Shown here: positions 1 to 9,505 of the stretch, one piece after another
Layout of the letters: every line of letters starts with the position of its first letter
How positions within the stretch are numbered: position 1 is the first letter of the stretch
From: an uncultured Bacteroides sp.
Lineage (GTDB): Bacteria > Bacteroidota > Bacteroidia > Bacteroidales > Bacteroidaceae
NCBI GenBank assembly: GCA_944322285.1
Contig: CALUOR010000005.1
Span: 50,763-114,762 of the forward strand
Direction: 5' to 3'
Length of the DNA stretch: 64,000 nucleotides
Made by a program: the position numbers and the translations under genes
The notes under the pieces: model-generated
What the model saw: only the letters and a program-made list of their open reading frames with translations
Told to the model about the DNA's origin: nothing
Database searches by the model: none

Positions 1-503
1 AACATGTTACGACACTTTAGCATCGCCTTGTTGTCCATGCCCGTGTCGGCCAGGCAGTCTTTTACCATTGTGGTGATGGAGGCGGCTATTACCTCCTGCT
101 TGATGCCCATTTCCTCGATGGGGTTATCCGTGTGGAAGGCGGCTTTCTCCAAGTCGGACTTCTGGAAAGCGTCCGTATCAATAATAATGGTGCCGTTGGG
201 CTTCACAAACTTGTATTGCGTCTTCAGGGCGGCGGCGTTCATGGCCACCAATACATCGCACAAGTCGCCCGGCGTATAAACCTTCTTTGCGCCGATGTGT
301 ACTTGGAATCCCGATACGCCCGTCAGCGAACCTTGCGGGGCGCGAATGTCGGCCGGATAGTCGGGGAATGTGCTGATGTCGTTGCCCACCGTGGCCGAAA
401 CTGTAGAAAAGATGTTACCGGCCAGCTGCATACCGTCGCCGGAGTCGCCTGAGAAGCGTACCACCGCTTCTTCCAGGTCTTTTACCATCATGTCGTTTGC
501 CAT
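1..503 (-). CDS. korA: 2-oxoacid:ferredoxin oxidoreductase alpha subunit (KorA), N-terminal part
   Basis: The gene starts at 503 and runs off the left edge, so only the first 167 residues are visible. KorA with KorB oxidises 2-oxoglutarate or a related 2-oxoacid to the acyl-CoA, reducing ferredoxin in the cytoplasm. The visible part is the gamma-type domain that in this family is fused to the front of the alpha subunit; it carries the expected RFSGDSGDGMQLAGNIF motif near residues 16-32, and the FPDYPADIRAP and GVSGFQVHIG stretches. A partner korB is expected beyond the left edge. The ADP-forming acyl-CoA synthetase upstream on the same strand could turn the acyl-CoA product into acid plus ATP, which fits a fermentative 2-oxoacid pathway. 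Substrate specificity cannot be read from this fragment. Confidence 0.85.
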   Translation of the reverse strand, partial: MANDMMVKDLEEAVVRFSGDSGDGMQLAGNIFSTVSATVGNDISTFPDYPADIRAPQGSLTGVSGFQVHIGAKKVYTPGDLCDVLVAMNAAALKTQYKFVKPNGTIIIDTDAFQKSDLEKAAFHTDNPIEEMGIKQEVIAASITTMVKDCLADTGMDNKAMLKCRNM

Positions 504-604
504 AACTTACGATTTTCTATTGTTAATTGATTCTATTATTGTCATGTCTTTCATTGATAAAGCCCACAAATGTCGCAAAGTTAATCGGATTAACAAAACT
601 TTTT

Positions 605-635
605 CTTGAAAATCGGCAGAATATCCGTATATTTG
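605..635 (+). promoter_or_regulatory. Probable promoter of tRNA-Arg
   Basis: CTTG at 605-608, 19 nt of spacer, then TATATTTG at 628-635, matching the Bacteroidetes -33/-7 consensus. It lies about 40 bp before the tRNA and points toward it. Confidence 0.5.
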
Positions 636-675
636 CAGCCGCAACAGAAAGAGATAGCGCCTTTATCTCTTCCAA

Positions 676-750
676 GGCCTTGTAGTTCAACGGATAGAAT
701 AGAAGTTTCCTAAACTTTAGATAGGGGTTCGATTCCCCTCGGGGCTACCA
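676..750 (+). tRNA. tRNA-Arg(CCT)
   Basis: A complete cloverleaf can be folded. The acceptor arms are 676-682 and 740-746 (with G-T wobbles), the D stem is 685-688/697-700, the anticodon stem is 702-706/714-718 around the CCT anticodon at 709-711, and the T arm is GGGG-TTCGATT-CCCC. CCA is encoded at 748-750. The 3' half, from 717 onward, is overlapped on the opposite strand by the end of the acyl-CoA synthetase reading frame. Confidence 0.95.
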
Positions 751-2813
751 ACTTTTCTCTCAATCCGGATGCGTGCATCTACCGCTATGACATTTTTCTC
801 CGTGGCCAATAGCGGGTTCATATCCATCTCTTTTATTTCCGTGGCAAAACGCAGAAGCGTGGAGAGGCGGACGATGATTTCGGCGAACTTGGCTTCGTTC
901 ACCCCTTTCTGTCCACGTGTTCCTTGGATGATTTTGTAGGCGCGCAGGGAGCGTATCATGGAGTGGGCCTCTTCATACGACAAGGGGGCAAGACCGGACG
1001 AAACGTCTTTCAGCACTTCCACAAAGATGCCGCCCAAGCCACAAAGCACTACATGGCCGAAGCGTTCCTCGTACTTGGCGCCGATGAACAACTCCGTCCC
1101 CTTCAGCATGGGTTGCACCATGACGGCGGTTGCCTGGGGTATCTGCATCATGCGGTCGAACTCTAAAGCCAGGTGCTGCTCGCTCTTGATGTTCAGCACC
1201 ACCCCGCCCACATCCGACTTATGCACGGGGCCTACCACTTTGGCCACCACGGGGAAACCGGTTCGTCTGGCAAAAGCCAGCACTTCTTCTTTCTTGGACG
1301 ATACGAACTCATCCACCACGGGGATGCCCGCCGAGTGAAGCAACGCCTGTACATAGTGGGGAGCTATATAACCATCCTCCGGGATGGAGTCGATGATGCG
1401 GCGGATGCGGGGCACGTCCACCCCGAACAGTTCTATCTCGTTGGCGGCAGGACGGGGCACGTTCATGATGCGTGTCAGCATATTGCCCAAAGTGACTTCA
1501 TCGGCAAAGTTCACATGGCCTTTCTTCAGGAAGTCAGCCACTTCGGCACCGGCGGTGTTGACAGATGGCAGGATGGGGAAGATAGGCTTGCGACAGGTCT
1601 GCATCCGTTCGTGGAGCACATCGTACATCTCGAACATGGTGACTAAGCCCGGCGTGCCGAAGATGGCCATCACGGCATCAATGTCTTCAAACTTTTCTTC
1701 GCAATACTCCAAGCACAGGCGCAAATGCTCCGGTGTGCCCGTAGCCAGTATGTCGATGGGATTTCCCGTAGATGCGCCGGGATAAAGCTGGCTTTTCAAC
1801 TCCTCAGCCACCGGACCGTTCAACCTCGGCACATTCAGTCCGCCTTTGCTCAAAGCATCGGTCAACATCACACCCGGCCCTCCCGCATGAGTCACGATGG
1901 CGATGTTGCGTCCCCGCAAAGGAGGCAAAGTAAAGATACAGCCCACGGTGGTTAACTCTTCGCGCGAATAACACCGGACGATACCCGCCTTACGGAACAA
2001 GGCTTCTACCGCCGAATCACTGCTGGCGATGGCTCCTGTGTGCGAACTGGCCGCCCGGCTCCCACTCTCGCTGCTTCCGCTCTTAATGGCAGCTATCTTG
2101 CAGCCTTTCTTGATGAGCGACGAGGCGTGCAGCAACAGGCGGTCGGGGTCACCGATGCTCTCGATATAGAGCAGCTTGATATGCGAATCCCGCTCCGCAT
2201 TGAACGTTTCGTCCATGTATTGCAATACGTCCTCCACTCCTATTTGCTTGGCGTTGCCCACGGACCATGCGGAGTTGAAAGGCAAGCCCTTCGTGACGGC
2301 GCTCTCCAAGATAAACACCGCCGTGGCACCGGAACTGGAGATAAGGTCTACCCCTTGCGGATGCAGATGGGGAATAGGCTGGCTGAACACGCTATGGTGC
2401 CAGGCATTCATGAAACCGATGCAATTAGGACCGATGAGCGAAGCGCCATATCGATTGACGGTATCCAATATACGGTCTTCGAGCAAGGCTCCTTCGTGCG
2501 TCTCCTCGCCAAATCCGGCGGACAGGATGATGAAAGCGCGGACATTCTTCTCGGCGGCCAACGTTTCTACAGCATCGGGGCACAGGGCGGCGGGGATGGC
2601 CAACACCGCCAGATCCGTATCGGGCACGGCATGTACGTCGGGATAAGCCTTCACGCCTTGCACTTCGGTTTCTTTGGGGTTCACCGCACGCAATTCGCCG
2701 GCGTATCCACCGCTTATCAAGTTTTTCAAAATGGCGCCACCGGGTTTATGGACATTGTTTGACGCACCTACTACCACAATGCTGGCCGGATGCAGAAGCT
2801 GTTCGTTTATCAT
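717..2813 (-). CDS. ADP-forming acyl-CoA synthetase (acetate--CoA ligase family), fused alpha/beta
   Basis: This 698-aa enzyme interconverts acyl-CoA, ADP and phosphate with acid, CoA and ATP. Domain order is the usual fused form: an N-terminal CoA-binding Rossmann domain (about 1-130), a succinyl-CoA-ligase-like domain (about 150-450) with the SSHTGAIASSDSAVEALF segment whose histidine is the expected phosphorylated residue, and a C-terminal ATP-grasp domain (about 480-690) ending in MDMNPLLATEKNVIAVDARI. It is on the same strand as korA and may salvage ATP from its acyl-CoA product. The last dozen residues (KVGSPEGNRTPI) are unlike the family: they are encoded antisense to tRNA-Arg, and the TAA stop (717-719) lies in the tRNA anticodon arm. 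The start at 2813 has a well-spaced promoter upstream. Confidence 0.85.
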   Translation of the reverse strand: MINEQLLHPASIVVVGASNNVHKPGGAILKNLISGGYAGELRAVNPKETEVQGVKAYPDVHAVPDTDLAVLAIPAALCPDAVETLAAEKNVRAFIILSAGFGEETHEGALLEDRILDTVNRYGASLIGPNCIGFMNAWHHSVFSQPIPHLHPQGVDLISSSGATAVFILESAVTKGLPFNSAWSVGNAKQIGVEDVLQYMDETFNAERDSHIKLLYIESIGDPDRLLLHASSLIKKGCKIAAIKSGSSESGSRAASSHTGAIASSDSAVEALFRKAGIVRCYSREELTTVGCIFTLPPLRGRNIAIVTHAGGPGVMLTDALSKGGLNVPRLNGPVAEELKSQLYPGASTGNPIDILATGTPEHLRLCLEYCEEKFEDIDAVMAIFGTPGLVTMFEMYDVLHERMQTCRKPIFPILPSVNTAGAEVADFLKKGHVNFADEVTLGNMLTRIMNVPRPAANEIELFGVDVPRIRRIIDSIPEDGYIAPHYVQALLHSAGIPVVDEFVSSKKEEVLAFARRTGFPVVAKVVGPVHKSDVGGVVLNIKSEQHLALEFDRMMQIPQATAVMVQPMLKGTELFIGAKYEERFGHVVLCGLGGIFVEVLKDVSSGLAPLSYEEAHSMIRSLRAYKIIQGTRGQKGVNEAKFAEIIVRLSTLLRFATEIKEMDMNPLLATEKNVIAVDARIRIERKVGSPEGNRTPI

Positions 2814-2845
2814 TGCTATCCTATTTTATACCGTTAATCATTGCA

Positions 2846-2876
2846 CAAATATACTCTTTTTATACATAACGACAAA
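2846..2876 (-). promoter_or_regulatory. Promoter of the acyl-CoA synthetase gene
   Basis: Read on the minus strand, TTTG (2876-2873), exactly 19 nt, then TATATTTG (2853-2846). This is a near-perfect Bacteroidetes housekeeping promoter about 33 bp upstream of the ATG at 2813. Confidence 0.65.
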
Positions 2877-2972
2877 TTCTTACGGAAAGAAATAAAGCCC
2901 GTACATACCTCTCGGAAGGTGTACGGACCACTCTATCAACAGATGAAAAAACGATAGGTTTAAGCTATATCA

Positions 2973-3425
2973 TTAAAAGATTCGACCGTCTTCTTCGATG
3001 TTCAGGTAGATGTCCCGCTCGCCACGTTCCATCTCTACCACATAATAGTCGTTCGTGGGCGTTTCAATGAAATCCACATCTTCTATCCGGTAATCCGGGT
3101 GCGCGGCGGAAGCGGTGTCAAGCACCACCGCCGGCACTTCCTTATAGGGCGGATTCAGGTCTGTCTCGGTCATCAGCCATGCGTAGTCCTTCGAAAACCA
3201 GGCTGTTTTCTCATAGCGGTCTTCCCAAAAGTCCGCTTCGTAAGCGTTGCGCCGTCCGTCCCACTCCCATTCCACAAAGCGTGTGTCTACATCGGGGAAC
3301 TGCGCTTCGAAAGCACTCGTCAAATCGGGATTGGCTATAATGTCCTTATCATCGTCATCACAGCTTTGAAAGCCCAAAGGCAATAATCCCAATGCCATTC
3401 CTAATACTAAATTCTTCAGTTTCAT
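2973..3425 (-). CDS. PepSY-like (DUF2874) lipoprotein
   Basis: A 150-aa protein with a lipoprotein signal (hydrophobic stretch to LLPLGFQSC, lipidated Cys about residue 22) followed by an acidic DDDDKD run, a common surface-export-type signal in Bacteroidetes lipoproteins. The mature part contains a tryptophan- and aspartate-rich stretch (VEWEWDGRRNAYEADFW) typical of PepSY-like periplasmic domains (PF11396-type). The family has been called beta-lactamase-inhibitor-like on structural grounds, but its biochemical role is unknown. It stands alone, divergent from metG. Confidence 0.7.
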   Translation of the reverse strand: MKLKNLVLGMALGLLPLGFQSCDDDDKDIIANPDLTSAFEAQFPDVDTRFVEWEWDGRRNAYEADFWEDRYEKTAWFSKDYAWLMTETDLNPPYKEVPAVVLDTASAAHPDYRIEDVDFIETPTNDYYVVEMERGERDIYLNIEEDGRIF

Positions 3426-3589
3426 AGTTCTCTTTCCATCTTTTAGTTATACAATATTCCTTTTCTTTTCTAATTCTCATTGCAAAGGTAAGGGGGTAAA
3501 TTTGGAAAGAATCGGGAAAGATGCGGATTTTTGGCGGAAAAACCGCTATCTTTGCCAAATAAAAACTAAACTACATATAATTATATAGT

Positions 3590-5632
3590 ATGGAAAAGAA
3601 ATTCAAACGTACTACCGTGACCTCGGCACTGCCCTATGCCAACGGGCCGGTACACATCGGGCACTTAGCGGGCGTGTATGTCCCCGCCGATATCTATGTC
3701 CGCTATTTAAGACTGAAGAAAGAGGACGTCATCTTCATTGGCGGAAGCGACGAGCACGGGGTGCCTATCACCATCCGCGCCAAGAAAGAAGGCTGCACAC
3801 CGCAGGACATCGTAGACCGCTATCATGAACTGATTAAGAAGTCGTTCGAAGAGTTCGGCATCTCGTTCGATGTCTATGGACGAACCACTTCGAAGGTGCA
3901 TCACGACACGGCTTCCGACTTCTTCCGCAAGCTCTACGACAAGGGCGAGTTCATCGAAAAGACTTCCATGCAATACTATGACGAGGAAGCCAAGACTTTT
4001 CTGGCCGACCGTTACATCACGGGCGAATGTCCCCGTTGCCATGCCCAAGGAGCGTATGGCGACCAGTGCGAGAAGTGCGGCTCCACACTCAGCCCTACGG
4101 AGCTGATTAACCCGAAGAGCGCCATCAGCGGAAGCGAGCCGGTGATGAAGGAAACCAAGCACTGGTATTTGCCCTTGGACAAGCACGAAGCCTGGTTACG
4201 TCAATGGATATTGGAAGACCACAAGGAGTGGCGTCCCAACGTGTACGGCCAATGCAAGAGCTGGCTGGACATGGGACTGCAACCCCGTGCCGTGAGCCGC
4301 GACTTGGACTGGGGCATCCCCGTTCCGGTGGAAGGCGCTGAAGGCAAAGTGCTTTACGTATGGTTCGACGCGCCTATCGGCTACATCAGCAACACCAAGG
4401 AATTGCTTCCGGACGATTGGGAGAAATGGTGGAAAGACCCGGAAACACGCCTCATCCACTTCATCGGCAAGGACAACATCGTCTTCCACTGCATCGTCTT
4501 CCCTGCCATGCTGAAAGCCGAAGGCAGCTATATCCTGCCCGACAACGTGCCCTCCAACGAATTCCTCAACCTGGAGGGTGACAAGATTTCGACTTCACGT
4601 AACTGGGCCGTATGGTTGCACGAATACTTGCAGGACTTCCCCGGCAAACAGGACGTGTTGCGCTACGTGCTGACCGCCAACGCTCCGGAGACGAAAGACA
4701 ATGACTTTACGTGGAAGGACTTCCAGGCACGCAACAACAACGAACTTGTGGCCGTCTATGGCAACTTCGTAAACCGCGCCTTGCAACTGACCAAGAAGTA
4801 CTTCGACGGCAAAGTGCCTGCGTGTGGCGAACTAAATGCCTACGACCGGGAGACTTTGCAGGACTTTGCCAACGTCAAGGGGGAAGTGGAAAAGCTGTTA
4901 GACATATTCAAGTTCCGCGACGCGCAGAAGGAAGCTATGAACCTGGCACGCATCGGCAACAAATATCTGGCGGACACCGAACCTTGGAAACTGGCAAAGA
5001 CGGACATGGACCGTGTAGGCACCATCCTGAACATCGCCCTGCAATTGGTAGCCAATCTTGCCATCGCCTTCGAACCGTTCTTGCCTTTCAGTAGCGAGAA
5101 ATTGCGCAAGATGCTGAACGTAGAACACTTGGAGTGGGACAACTTAGGACACACTGACTTGCTTCCCGTAGGCCACCAATTGGGCGAGGCAATCCTCTTG
5201 TTCGAGAAGATTGATGACGAAACCATCCAGGCGCAAGTAGACAAGTTGCTTGCCACGAAGAAAGCCAACGAAGCCGCCAACTACAAGGCCAACCCCGTGA
5301 AACCGACGGTAAGCATCGAGGATTTCGACAAGCTGGATATCCGTGTAGGCACCGTATTGGAATGCGCTCCCGTGCCCAAGATGAAGAAGCTGTTGCAATT
5401 CAAGATTGCCGACGGATTAGAGAACCGCACTATCGTAAGCGGCATTGCCCAGCACTACAAGCCGGAAGAGTTAGTAGGCAAGCAAGTTCTCTTCATCGCC
5501 AACCTGGCACCCCGCCAATTCAAGAACGGACTGGTGAGCGAAGGCATGATACTCTCGGCGGAGAATTGGGACGGCTCGCTGGCCGTCACTTCGGTATTGC
5601 GCGAGGTGAAGCCGGGAAGCGAGGTGAAGTAA
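3590..5632 (+). CDS. metG: Methionyl-tRNA synthetase
   Basis: The 680-aa protein charges tRNA-Met with methionine. The HIGH-type motif is in [14 protein letters not shown] (about residues 15-28). A zinc knuckle with CPRC...CEKC lies near 145-161. The KMSKS-type loop is DKISTSR (about 332-338). The C-terminal 105 residues form the dimerising tRNA-binding domain ([18 protein letters not shown]...). It is full length for the two-module bacterial form. A TATCTTTG -7 element at 3547-3554 precedes the start. The TAA stop (5630-5632) runs straight into the left end of a terminal-inverted-repeat element. Confidence 0.97.
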   Translation: MEKKFKRTTVTSALPYANGPVHIGHLAGVYVPADIYVRYLRLKKEDVIFIGGSDEHGVPITIRAKKEGCTPQDIVDRYHELIKKSFEEFGISFDVYGRTTSKVHHDTASDFFRKLYDKGEFIEKTSMQYYDEEAKTFLADRYITGECPRCHAQGAYGDQCEKCGSTLSPTELINPKSAISGSEPVMKETKHWYLPLDKHEAWLRQWILEDHKEWRPNVYGQCKSWLDMGLQPRAVSRDLDWGIPVPVEGAEGKVLYVWFDAPIGYISNTKELLPDDWEKWWKDPETRLIHFIGKDNIVFHCIVFPAMLKAEGSYILPDNVPSNEFLNLEGDKISTSRNWAVWLHEYLQDFPGKQDVLRYVLTANAPETKDNDFTWKDFQARNNNELVAVYGNFVNRALQLTKKYFDGKVPACGELNAYDRETLQDFANVKGEVEKLLDIFKFRDAQKEAMNLARIGNKYLADTEPWKLAKTDMDRVGTILNIALQLVANLAIAFEPFLPFSSEKLRKMLNVEHLEWDNLGHTDLLPVGHQLGEAILLFEKIDDETIQAQVDKLLATKKANEAANYKANPVKPTVSIEDFDKLDIRVGTVLECAPVPKMKKLLQFKIADGLENRTIVSGIAQHYKPEELVGKQVLFIANLAPRQFKNGLVSEGMILSAENWDGSLAVTSVLREVKPGSEVK

Positions 5633-5765
5633 ATGGGAATTCAGTCTTAGGCACGGATTACACGGATTTCACAGATTAAAAGTGATTTCGTCTACGAATG
5701 ATAAAAGTAATCCGTGACCAATCCGTGTAATCCGTGCCTAAAAACAACCCGCTAAATTATCATTT
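5631..5765. repeat. TIR element, copy 1 (135 bp)
   Basis: Begins AAATGGGAATTCA and ends TAAATTATCATTT, so the two ends are 13-bp imperfect inverted repeats. Inside is a long inverted repeat built on TTAGGCACGGATTACACGG and its complement. It is almost identical over its whole length to copy 5 at 30087-30221. It fills the gap between the metG stop and the flippase start. There is no coding capacity. Confidence 0.8.
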
Positions 5766-5771
5766 ATAGAA

Positions 5772-7208
5772 TTGGTAACATTAAAGGAAAAGACCGCACG
5801 AGGATTGGTATGGGGAGCCGTAAACAACGGAGCGCAACAATTACTCAATCTGCTTTTCGGCATCGTCTTGGCCCGTTTGCTGGATGATACCGACTATGGC
5901 ATGGTAGGGATGCTGACCATCTTCACCGCCGTGGCGGGCACCTTGCAGGAAAGCGGGTTCACCGCTGCGCTGGCCAACCGCAGGCAAGTGAAGCACGAAG
6001 ATTATAACGCGGTCTTTTGGTTTAGTGCGCTGATGGGGGCAGGCCTGTACATTGTGCTGTTCTGTTGCGCCCCGTTTATCGCCCGCTTCTATGGAGACGA
6101 CCGACTGATACCCTTGGCACGCTACGTATTCTTGGGGTTCCTGATAGCTAGCACGGGGACGGCGCATCACGCCTACCTGTTCCGCAACCTGATGGTAAAG
6201 CAAAAGGCCGAAGCCCAGATTCCCGCTTTGATTCTCTCCGGAATGGCAGGGGTAGCCATGGCGTATGCCGGCATGTCTTATTGGGGTATTGCCACACAGA
6301 CATTGGTCTATATCACGGTGACAAATGTTTTCTATTGGCGGTTATCGGCTTGGCGACCTACGTGGCACTGGGATTTCCGCCCTCTGAAGGAGATGTTCGG
6401 ATTCAGCAGCAAGTTACTGGTAACCAATCTGTTTACACAGGTAAGCAACAATCTGCTTTCCGCCCTGTTGGGACGATTCTTTACGCCAAACGTGGTCGGA
6501 CAATACACGCAATCGGCCAAATGGAACACCATGGGCTATTCGGTGGTGAGCGGCATGATAGGCAGCGTGGCACAGCCGGTATTGACCGAAGCTTCTAATG
6601 ACCGAGACCGCCAACGGAACGTATTACGCAAAATGACGCGTTTTGCCGCGCTCCTTTCCTTCCCGGCCATGTTGGGGCTGGCGTTGGTCGCCGAAGAGCT
6701 GATTGTCATTGCCATCACGGACAAGTGGTTGCCTTGTGTACCTATCCTGCAAACACTGTGCCTGTGGGGCGCTTTCATGCCCATTATCACCCTCTACACC
6801 AACCTGATTATCAGCAAAGGAAAGTCTGACACTTACATGTGGAACACCATCGCACTGAGCCTGACACAAATCGTCCTGCTCATCCTAAGCCACCCTTATG
6901 GCATACAAATCATGGTGGTTTGTTTTGTCTGCATCAACATCGGCTGGCTGTTTGTGTGGCAATATTTTGTGAAGCAGGCCATAGGGTTGACCCTATGGAT
7001 GGCGGCGAAGGACATACTACCCTTTGCGTTGATTGCGGGGGGAACTACGTTCTTGGCATGGTTCGTGACATCGGGCGTAGAGAATGTTTATCTGCGCTTT
7101 CTCAGTAAAGTATTGGCGGGAGCGGCTGGCTACATAGCCGTCATGTGGCTCAGCCATGCCAAGATATTCAAAGAATGTATCAGTTTTATCTTAAAGAAGA
7201 AACTATGA
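5772..7208 (+). CDS. Polysaccharide flippase (Wzx-like, MOP superfamily)
   Basis: A 478-aa polytopic membrane protein with about 12-14 hydrophobic segments and the N-terminal pattern EKTARGLVWGAVNNGAQQLLNLLFGIVL typical, in shorter form, of lipopolysaccharide or exopolysaccharide lipid-carrier flippases. It would move undecaprenyl-linked glycan units across the inner membrane. No in-frame ATG lies upstream, so the start is taken as TTG at 5772, six bases after the TIR element. The stop overlaps the ATG of the next glycosyltransferase (ATGA at 7205-7208), so the two are translationally coupled. Its substrate cannot be inferred beyond the presence of a nonulosonic-acid gene set next door. Confidence 0.8.
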   Translation: MVTLKEKTARGLVWGAVNNGAQQLLNLLFGIVLARLLDDTDYGMVGMLTIFTAVAGTLQESGFTAALANRRQVKHEDYNAVFWFSALMGAGLYIVLFCCAPFIARFYGDDRLIPLARYVFLGFLIASTGTAHHAYLFRNLMVKQKAEAQIPALILSGMAGVAMAYAGMSYWGIATQTLVYITVTNVFYWRLSAWRPTWHWDFRPLKEMFGFSSKLLVTNLFTQVSNNLLSALLGRFFTPNVVGQYTQSAKWNTMGYSVVSGMIGSVAQPVLTEASNDRDRQRNVLRKMTRFAALLSFPAMLGLALVAEELIVIAITDKWLPCVPILQTLCLWGAFMPIITLYTNLIISKGKSDTYMWNTIALSLTQIVLLILSHPYGIQIMVVCFVCINIGWLFVWQYFVKQAIGLTLWMAAKDILPFALIAGGTTFLAWFVTSGVENVYLRFLSKVLAGAAGYIAVMWLSHAKIFKECISFILKKKL

Positions 7209-8194
7209 AAGTCAGCGTATTGATGCTTGCCTATAACCAGGAACGATATATAGATGAAGCCATCCGGAGCGTCATGCTTCAGCAGACGGATTTCCCCTTT
7301 GAACTGGTCATCGGAAATGATGGGAGCGGCGACCGGACAGGAGCGATATGCCGGGAATGGCAAAAGCGGTATGCCGACCGGATTGTCCTGATAGACCGCC
7401 CGAAGAACATCGGACTCATACCCAACTTCATGCAGACGTATCCCCATTGTAAGGGAACTTACATCGCCATCTGTGAAGGGGATGACTTCTGGACAGACAA
7501 AAGCAAGCTGCAACGCCAAGTAGATTTCTTAGACACCCATCCCGACTATGTCCTTTGTTTTCACCGGGTCATCAATTATTATGCGGACAAGGGTACCAAA
7601 AGTCTGAGCAACGGAGGCCAGCAAACAGATACGGATATACACGACCTGGCGCTCAGCAACTACATCTCCAATGTCTCGGCTGTATTCCGCAACCATCTGT
7701 TGCCCGATGGGCTTCCCAAATGGTTCGGTGAAGTCAGTACGTATGATTACGCCCTTCACATGCTGAATGCCCAATTCGGCAAGATACACTACATGAAGCG
7801 TCCCATGGCCGTATACAGACAGCACGGGAAAGCCATTTGGAGCCAAGCCGCCGAAACCTCCAAACTGGACATCAGCCTGAAAGTCCGCGAACTGCTGATG
7901 GAATACTTCCGCGACAGCCGTCCCGATGTATATGAACCGCTTCGCAACTCATACACGGCTATCTGCCTGAACCACATCCGACACTATCAACATACGAACA
8001 CCTCCGCGGCCGAAGAAATTGAGAACAGACTGCAAACACATTGTCCGGAATGGACGCGGCAACGCATCCGTCAGGAACTGAGAGACAAACATCCCAACCG
8101 AAAACAACGTATAAAGGCAACCTGGGTCAGGATGTTGAAAAGCGTCAGAAGCATTTGTTCCTATTTCATTCCGCTGCCACGTATTCGCGGATAA
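7205..8194 (+). CDS. Family 2 glycosyltransferase
   Basis: The chosen start at ATG 7205 gives a 329-aa protein beginning MKVSVLMLAYNQERYIDEAI, the canonical GT2 N-terminus, and overlaps the flippase stop by 4 nt. Family hallmarks are the VIGNDGSGDRTG nucleotide-binding region and the CEGDDFW metal-binding/acceptor motif near residue 98. It probably adds a sugar to a lipid-linked surface glycan on the cytoplasmic face. The C-terminal third is basic and lower in conservation. Its last 29 bases overlap, tail to tail, the end of the KdsC-like phosphatase gene on the other strand. Confidence 0.8.
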   Translation: MKVSVLMLAYNQERYIDEAIRSVMLQQTDFPFELVIGNDGSGDRTGAICREWQKRYADRIVLIDRPKNIGLIPNFMQTYPHCKGTYIAICEGDDFWTDKSKLQRQVDFLDTHPDYVLCFHRVINYYADKGTKSLSNGGQQTDTDIHDLALSNYISNVSAVFRNHLLPDGLPKWFGEVSTYDYALHMLNAQFGKIHYMKRPMAVYRQHGKAIWSQAAETSKLDISLKVRELLMEYFRDSRPDVYEPLRNSYTAICLNHIRHYQHTNTSAAEEIENRLQTHCPEWTRQRIRQELRDKHPNRKQRIKATWVRMLKSVRSICSYFIPLPRIRG

Positions 8195-8684
8195 GGTTGT
8201 CCAACAGCCCCATATCCGTCAGCAACTTCTCCACAAACTCGCGGAATGCGCCATAGCCTCCGTGCGCCGTGGTGACATAATCCACTTCCCGCTTCACGTA
8301 GTCGGGCGTATTGACAGGCGAAGCGCTGAAACCCACCCGGCGCAACAAGGGAAGGTCGTTGAGGTCATCGCCGATGAAAGCCACTTCGCCCAAGCCGATG
8401 CCCAGCTCCGCGCACAACGCTTCGGCTTGCGCCACTTTATCCTTTACTCCCAAGAAACAATAGTCTATCTTCAACTTCTCGGCACGGCGTTGCACGATAG
8501 GAGTGTTCTCCCCTGTCAGGATAGCCACAGGAATGCCCGCCTTGTGCAGGAAGGAGACCCCCCAACCGTCTTTCACGGAGAAACGTTTCATGACATCACC
8601 CTCAGCGGTGTAATACATGCCGCCGTCTGTCCATACGCCGTCAATGTCGGTGATGACAAGCTTGATTAATTTGCTATTTGCCAT
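8166..8684 (-). CDS. HAD phosphatase, KdsC / nonulosonate-9-phosphate phosphatase type
   Basis: A compact 172-aa HAD enzyme without a cap domain. Motif I is VITDIDGVWTDGGMYY (nucleophile and acid/base Asp), motif II is ILTGENTPIVQRR, and motif IV is FIGDDLNDLPLL. This architecture is shared by KdsC (KDO-8-P phosphatase) and the KDN-9-phosphate phosphatase known from B. thetaiotaomicron. Because it lies in the same strand run as a NeuB-type synthase and a CMP-sugar-type cytidylyltransferase, removal of phosphate from a nonulosonate-9-phosphate is the more likely role here; KDO-8-P remains possible. Confidence 0.75.
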   Translation of the reverse strand: MANSKLIKLVITDIDGVWTDGGMYYTAEGDVMKRFSVKDGWGVSFLHKAGIPVAILTGENTPIVQRRAEKLKIDYCFLGVKDKVAQAEALCAELGIGLGEVAFIGDDLNDLPLLRRVGFSASPVNTPDYVKREVDYVTTAHGGYGAFREFVEKLLTDMGLLDNLIREYVAAE

Positions 8685-8707
8685 TCGCTATTTACCATTT
8701 ATTGTTT

Positions 8708-9505
8708 CTATACCAATGCTCCGGTCTTACCCCGCTGACCGTCCCAATAGCCTTTCCAAAGCGCTTTCAGTTTGGCCAACTTCTGTTGTTCATAAAGTAA
8801 CACAAAAACTATGCGTTTCCATAAGTGATAGTGCAAGTGAGCCTTCAGATTAAGATAATCAGGATAGGTACGATATAAAACAATCCCATTACGTACGTTG
8901 TAATAAGTTCGGGCAGGTGGATATTCATTGGGAAAGACTTCGCGCCCCAACAATCTATGTTTCTTCTTTTGATAGCCAAACTCATGCTGTAGCAAAATGT
9001 CGCGGAAGCATAAAGTAGGAATACCTTGCCGCGCAGCCCGCCAACAGAACTCGCAATCAATACCCCAAACGAATAAATCCTCTCTGAACAATCCCAACCG
9101 CTCAAACAACTCCAACGGATAAATACTGGCAGAGGTCATTGCAGAAGTGACCTGAACAATAGACGTTTCCTCCGGATAGAGTGTAGTGTGCTGCGACCGA
9201 AGATAGTAATTAGTAGAGAAAACAGCAGTCTGTCCTTGATGTTCTTCCTCCCACTGCTCCACTTTTGCCCGATAACGTGTCATCTCGCCGGGCAGAAAGG
9301 AACTATCCTGATCCATTGTCATCAAATGGGTGCATCCTTGAACTCGAGCCATTCGGACACCTTCATTCAATGCAGCACCGATACCTACATTATGAGGTGT
9401 ATTGTCCCATTTCAGGATGCAATCCACCTGCGGCAAATAAGTCCGAATGTTATTTTCCACCTCTTCCGAGGGATGGTAAAGCACAACGACACAAGCCAAT
9501 TTCAT
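8708..9505 (-). CDS. Family 2 glycosyltransferase (rhamnosyltransferase-like)
   Basis: The 265-aa protein begins MKLACVVVLYHPSEEVENN and has the NVGIGAALNEGVRMA and TMDQDSSF motifs of the rhamnosyltransferase-like GT2 subgroup, whose members use dTDP-sugars. Its ATG overlaps the stop codon of the neuB-like gene (ATGA, 9505-9502 on the minus strand), so it is co-translated with nonulosonate synthesis and probably acts on the same glycan. Donor and acceptor are not predictable. Confidence 0.8.
   Translation of the reverse strand: MKLACVVVLYHPSEEVENNIRTYLPQVDCILKWDNTPHNVGIGAALNEGVRMARVQGCTHLMTMDQDSSFLPGEMTRYRAKVEQWEEEHQGQTAVFSTNYYLRSQHTTLYPEETSIVQVTSAMTSASIYPLELFERLGLFREDLFVWGIDCEFCWRAARQGIPTLCFRDILLQHEFGYQKKKHRLLGREVFPNEYPPARTYYNVRNGIVLYRTYPDYLNLKAHLHYHLWKRIVFVLLYEQQKLAKLKALWKGYWDGQRGKTGALV

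Noticed and set aside
2040-2762. Plus-strand 240-codon frame
   Set aside because: It is antisense to the CoA-binding and ligase domains of the acyl-CoA synthetase. No start signal or recognisable domain.
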